DNA of 23,431 bases from NCBI GenBank assembly GCA_045562575.1, contig JBJKVQ010000029.1:1-23431 (forward strand). Reading direction: 5' to 3'. This stretch comes from UBA6952 sp045562575. Lineage in GTDB: Bacteria; Chloroflexota; Dehalococcoidia; Lucifugimonadales; UBA6952. The translations under genes were made by a program, and so were the position numbers. Below the pieces are notes generated by a model. It was not told the DNA's origin, searched no databases, and saw only the letters and a program-made list of their open reading frames with translations. Below are positions 20,401-23,431 of this stretch, piece by piece (position 1 is the stretch's first letter; the number at the start of each line of letters is the position of its first letter).

Positions 20401-23400
20401 GATGGTCACTAGGACTTCTTGGTCTTTTTAATGTCTTTGGGACTACAATGTATGGTTTTCTAGGTGATAGAATGTCAAAGAAAAACCTTTTAGTTAGTAT
20501 ATATACATTTAGATCGTTAATTTTTTTAATTTTTATTTTCATGCCTAAAAATGAATTTACTGTCATGGCTTTTGCAGGTATTTTAGGTCTCTTATGGTTA
20601 TCTACAGTACCCTTAACTAGTGGTGTTATTTCCGATATTTTTGGTCCTTCGTTCACTTCAATGTTATTTGGGATTACTCTGTTTTCACATAATTTAGGAT
20701 CAGCTTTAGGTTCTTGGTTAGGTGGAAGAATCTTTGATCAATATCAATCATATGACGTTATGTGGATAGCATGTGTAGCTCTAGGATTACTGGCAGCGCT
20801 CTTACATTACCCAATTAAGGGAGCAGCTATTCATAGGATTAATGTCAATCCAGTTACAAGTTAGCTACAAATGAAATTTAACGAACTACCTCTTAACAAT
20901 AAACTTCTTTCAGCCATTAGTGATATGGGATATATTAATCCAACCCCAATTCAAGAAAAAGCAATACCTATAGCTTTACAAGGAGAGGATGTATTAGGTC
21001 TGGCACAAACTGGAACAGGTAAAACAGCTTCTTTTATGCTCCCTATTCTCGAAAAGCTTTCAAAAGGTCCATTAAGAAAAGTACGGGCATTAGTCATAGC
21101 TCCTACGCGTGAACTTGCTGAACAAATACATCAATCAAGTATTAGTTTATCGAAACATATGAGAATTAAAAGTGTATCTATATATGGAGGGGTAAGTAAA
21201 TTCGGACAAGTAAAAACTCTAAAAAATGGGGTTGAAATCATTATTGCATGTCCTGGTCGATTACTTGATCTTATTGGAGATGGAGTCATCAATTTGTCCA
21301 CAGTTGAAATGTTGGTTTTAGATGAAGCAGACACGATGTGTGACATGGGATTTTTACCGGATGTTCGAAGAATATTAAAGTATTTACCTAAAGACTTACA
21401 AATTTTATTTTTTGCAGCGACTATGCCTGATGAAATAAAAACCTTAACGGATGATATTTTACATAATCCACACACAGTTCAAATAGGAAGAATAGAACCT
21501 GCTAAAACAGTTGCGCACTACATATATCCAATAAACTCCATTACTTTAAAGACAAACTTATTATTAGAATTTTTGAAAATAACTCCTACTGGGAAAGTAA
21601 TAGTATTTACACGAACTAAACATAGGGCGAAAAGGTTATGGGATGATTTAGAATCAGCTAAATTAAATGTTACAGTTTTACAAGGCAATATGTCTCAGAA
21701 CCGTCGTCAACAATCTATCACTGGTTTCCAAAAAGGAAAATACGATATTTTAGTTGCAACAGATATGGCATCTCGTGGTATAGATATCTCTGAAGTATCA
21801 CATGTGATAAATTTTGATATGCCAAGCACTACAGACGACTATATTCATAGAATAGGCCGAACTGGAAGAGCAGAAAATACTGGAGAAGCGATAACATTTC
21901 TTCTCCCTCAGGATAAAAAATTACTCTATAAAATCGAATCTTTATTGGGCTATAAAATCCCTGAGCAATATATAGATAATTTTGATTATCAGCAAACGAT
22001 CGTCCCTAAGAAAAAAACAACTGTTAAACCTGAATCAGAAAAAGTAAGAAATAATTACAGGAAGCCTAATAGGAAGTTTCAGTACAAAAAGTAATGATTT
22101 AGTTAGAACCTGTAGTGCTCACCCTTGATAATGCATTCATCGCAAAATTATTATAAGAATATAGTGAAAGTACCTTTTCAGGTGAGTAGGTTTTCTTTGA
22201 CGTTGTAGAAAAAATATTTTCAGAGCCGCTGGGTCCTTGATAATTAAACAATAAATCATTTCCTTGAATTGGGAGATAAGTATTTGGGGTTGCATCCTGT
22301 ATAACAGCTGTTCCATTAACTTGGATTCCAGGTGTAATAGAATTTGGAGTTATTAATCCTTGGTTCGTTGATGTCGGTATAATTCCTCTAAATAGCAATT
22401 CTTTTGTACCAGATCCAGAATAGTATTGCATATATAATTTACCTGATTCATTACTATCCGATATATTTTTTAAGCTCAAGATTATGTAAGCTCGATTAGT
22501 TGTCTGACTTGTTCCGTCATAATTCAGAGAAGTTACTTTTACATTTGAATTAAATTTGACTAGTAGATCAAAGGTATCTCCGTTATCTAATCCTGAACCT
22601 CTAAATGCATCATCATTATAATGGATACCTTCCATGTATATTTTATCGGCTGCAATACTGAATCCTGATCCATTTAAATTCAGTGAATAGAGTCGTATTT
22701 CATGGCTTGTGAGGTTCATCGTTTTGTAGTTTAGATCAGGGATAACAGTGCCGTCTGGTTTATATTGAGAAACTATGTTATTTGGACTTTTGATTTCAAT
22801 TTCTTGGATAGCATATTTCCCATTTTCTGTCCAAAAGTCTCCATTTGCTGCAAATTTTATTGAACAGGTTGTAATACCCGATAAATTAGAAAATACATAA
22901 CATGATTGAGTATACGAACCACGATTGGGATTAGCTATATTCTTAAATCTAACGCGTACATCATTAGCACCTTCTTCTGAATTAGTAAATCCGATTTTAA
23001 TTTCGAGATTTCGCGAAATATTTGAATTTACTATTTGAAATGATTTTAACTTTGGTTCATTGGTTGGTATAGGAGTCGGAGTAGGAGTCGGAGTAGGAGT
23101 AGGAGTAGGAGTAGGAGTCGGAGTAGAAGGAGTAGGAGTAGGAGTAGGAGTCGGTGTAGGAGTAGGAGTCGGAGTAGGAGTAGGAGTCGGAGTAGGAGTA
23201 GGGGTAGGTAAAGGAGTAGGACTAGGAGTAGGTGTTGGTGTTGGAGCAGGAGTAGGAGTAGGGGTAGGTAAAGGAGTAGGTGTTGGTGTAGGAGTAGGAG
23301 TAGGTGTAGCTGTTGGTAAAGGAGTAGCAGTAGGAGTCGGTATTTTTGCTATACCTATTTCGATTGCAGCATCGATAGTAGCTTGAACATTTGGAGCTTC

Positions 23401-23431
23401 CTTTTGAGAATCATTTCCACACGCAGAAATT

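Overview
The window is AT-rich (roughly one third G+C by eye), densely coded, and reads as a stretch of ordinary bacterial chromosome. No rRNA, tRNA, CRISPR array, transposase or phage module is visible. The best taxonomic clue is the lipoprotein at the right edge: a lipobox Cys, a segment of the type QATIDAAIEIGIAKI, then about 90 residues of Pro-Thr linker. That architecture is very common in marine Chloroflexota (SAR202/Dehalococcoidia-like lineages). Together with the low G+C and streamlined spacing I infer an uncultivated, probably marine, Chloroflexota bacterium. This is an inference from style, not a proven placement.

Layout. 1-1260 (minus): a ketopantoate-reductase-family dehydrogenase followed by a LysE/RhtB exporter cut by the left edge. 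1337-6291 (plus): an alpha/beta hydrolase, then a tight lipid-modification run made of two different cyclopropane-fatty-acid-synthase-family methyltransferases, a flavin amine-oxidase-like protein and a DUF1365 protein. 6294-7649 (minus): a convergent pair, an ABM-domain protein and a diiron acyl-ACP-desaturase-like enzyme. The desaturase could make the double bond that the methyltransferases modify. 7742-10324: an orphan protein, an MFS carrier and a Cys-based phosphatase.

10408-16801 is a purine block: GMP reductase (plus), facing a minus-strand set of BMP-type lipoprotein, two-domain ABC ATPase, two permeases and a hypoxanthine/guanine phosphoribosyltransferase. Uptake of nucleosides or bases, phosphoribosylation to IMP/GMP and GMP-to-IMP conversion would make a complete salvage path. 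A strong hairpin sits between the lipoprotein gene and the ATPase gene, and a second lies at the predicted 5' end of the transcript.

16936-19254: a GNAT-like protein, a cyclase-family metal-dependent hydrolase, and two small unknown genes behind a promoter with an operator-like palindrome. 19407-22094 (plus): a small membrane protein, a second MFS carrier and a DEAD-box RNA helicase. 22099-23431 (minus): the Pro-Thr-rich lipoprotein, whose N-terminus lies off the right edge.

The most interesting items are the lipid-modification cluster (one methyltransferase has Gln where E. coli Cfa has a bicarbonate-binding His), the His/Glu tandem repeat in the BMP lipoprotein, the paired hairpins of the purine transporter operon, and two promoters placed so that transcripts would start at or next to the start codon.
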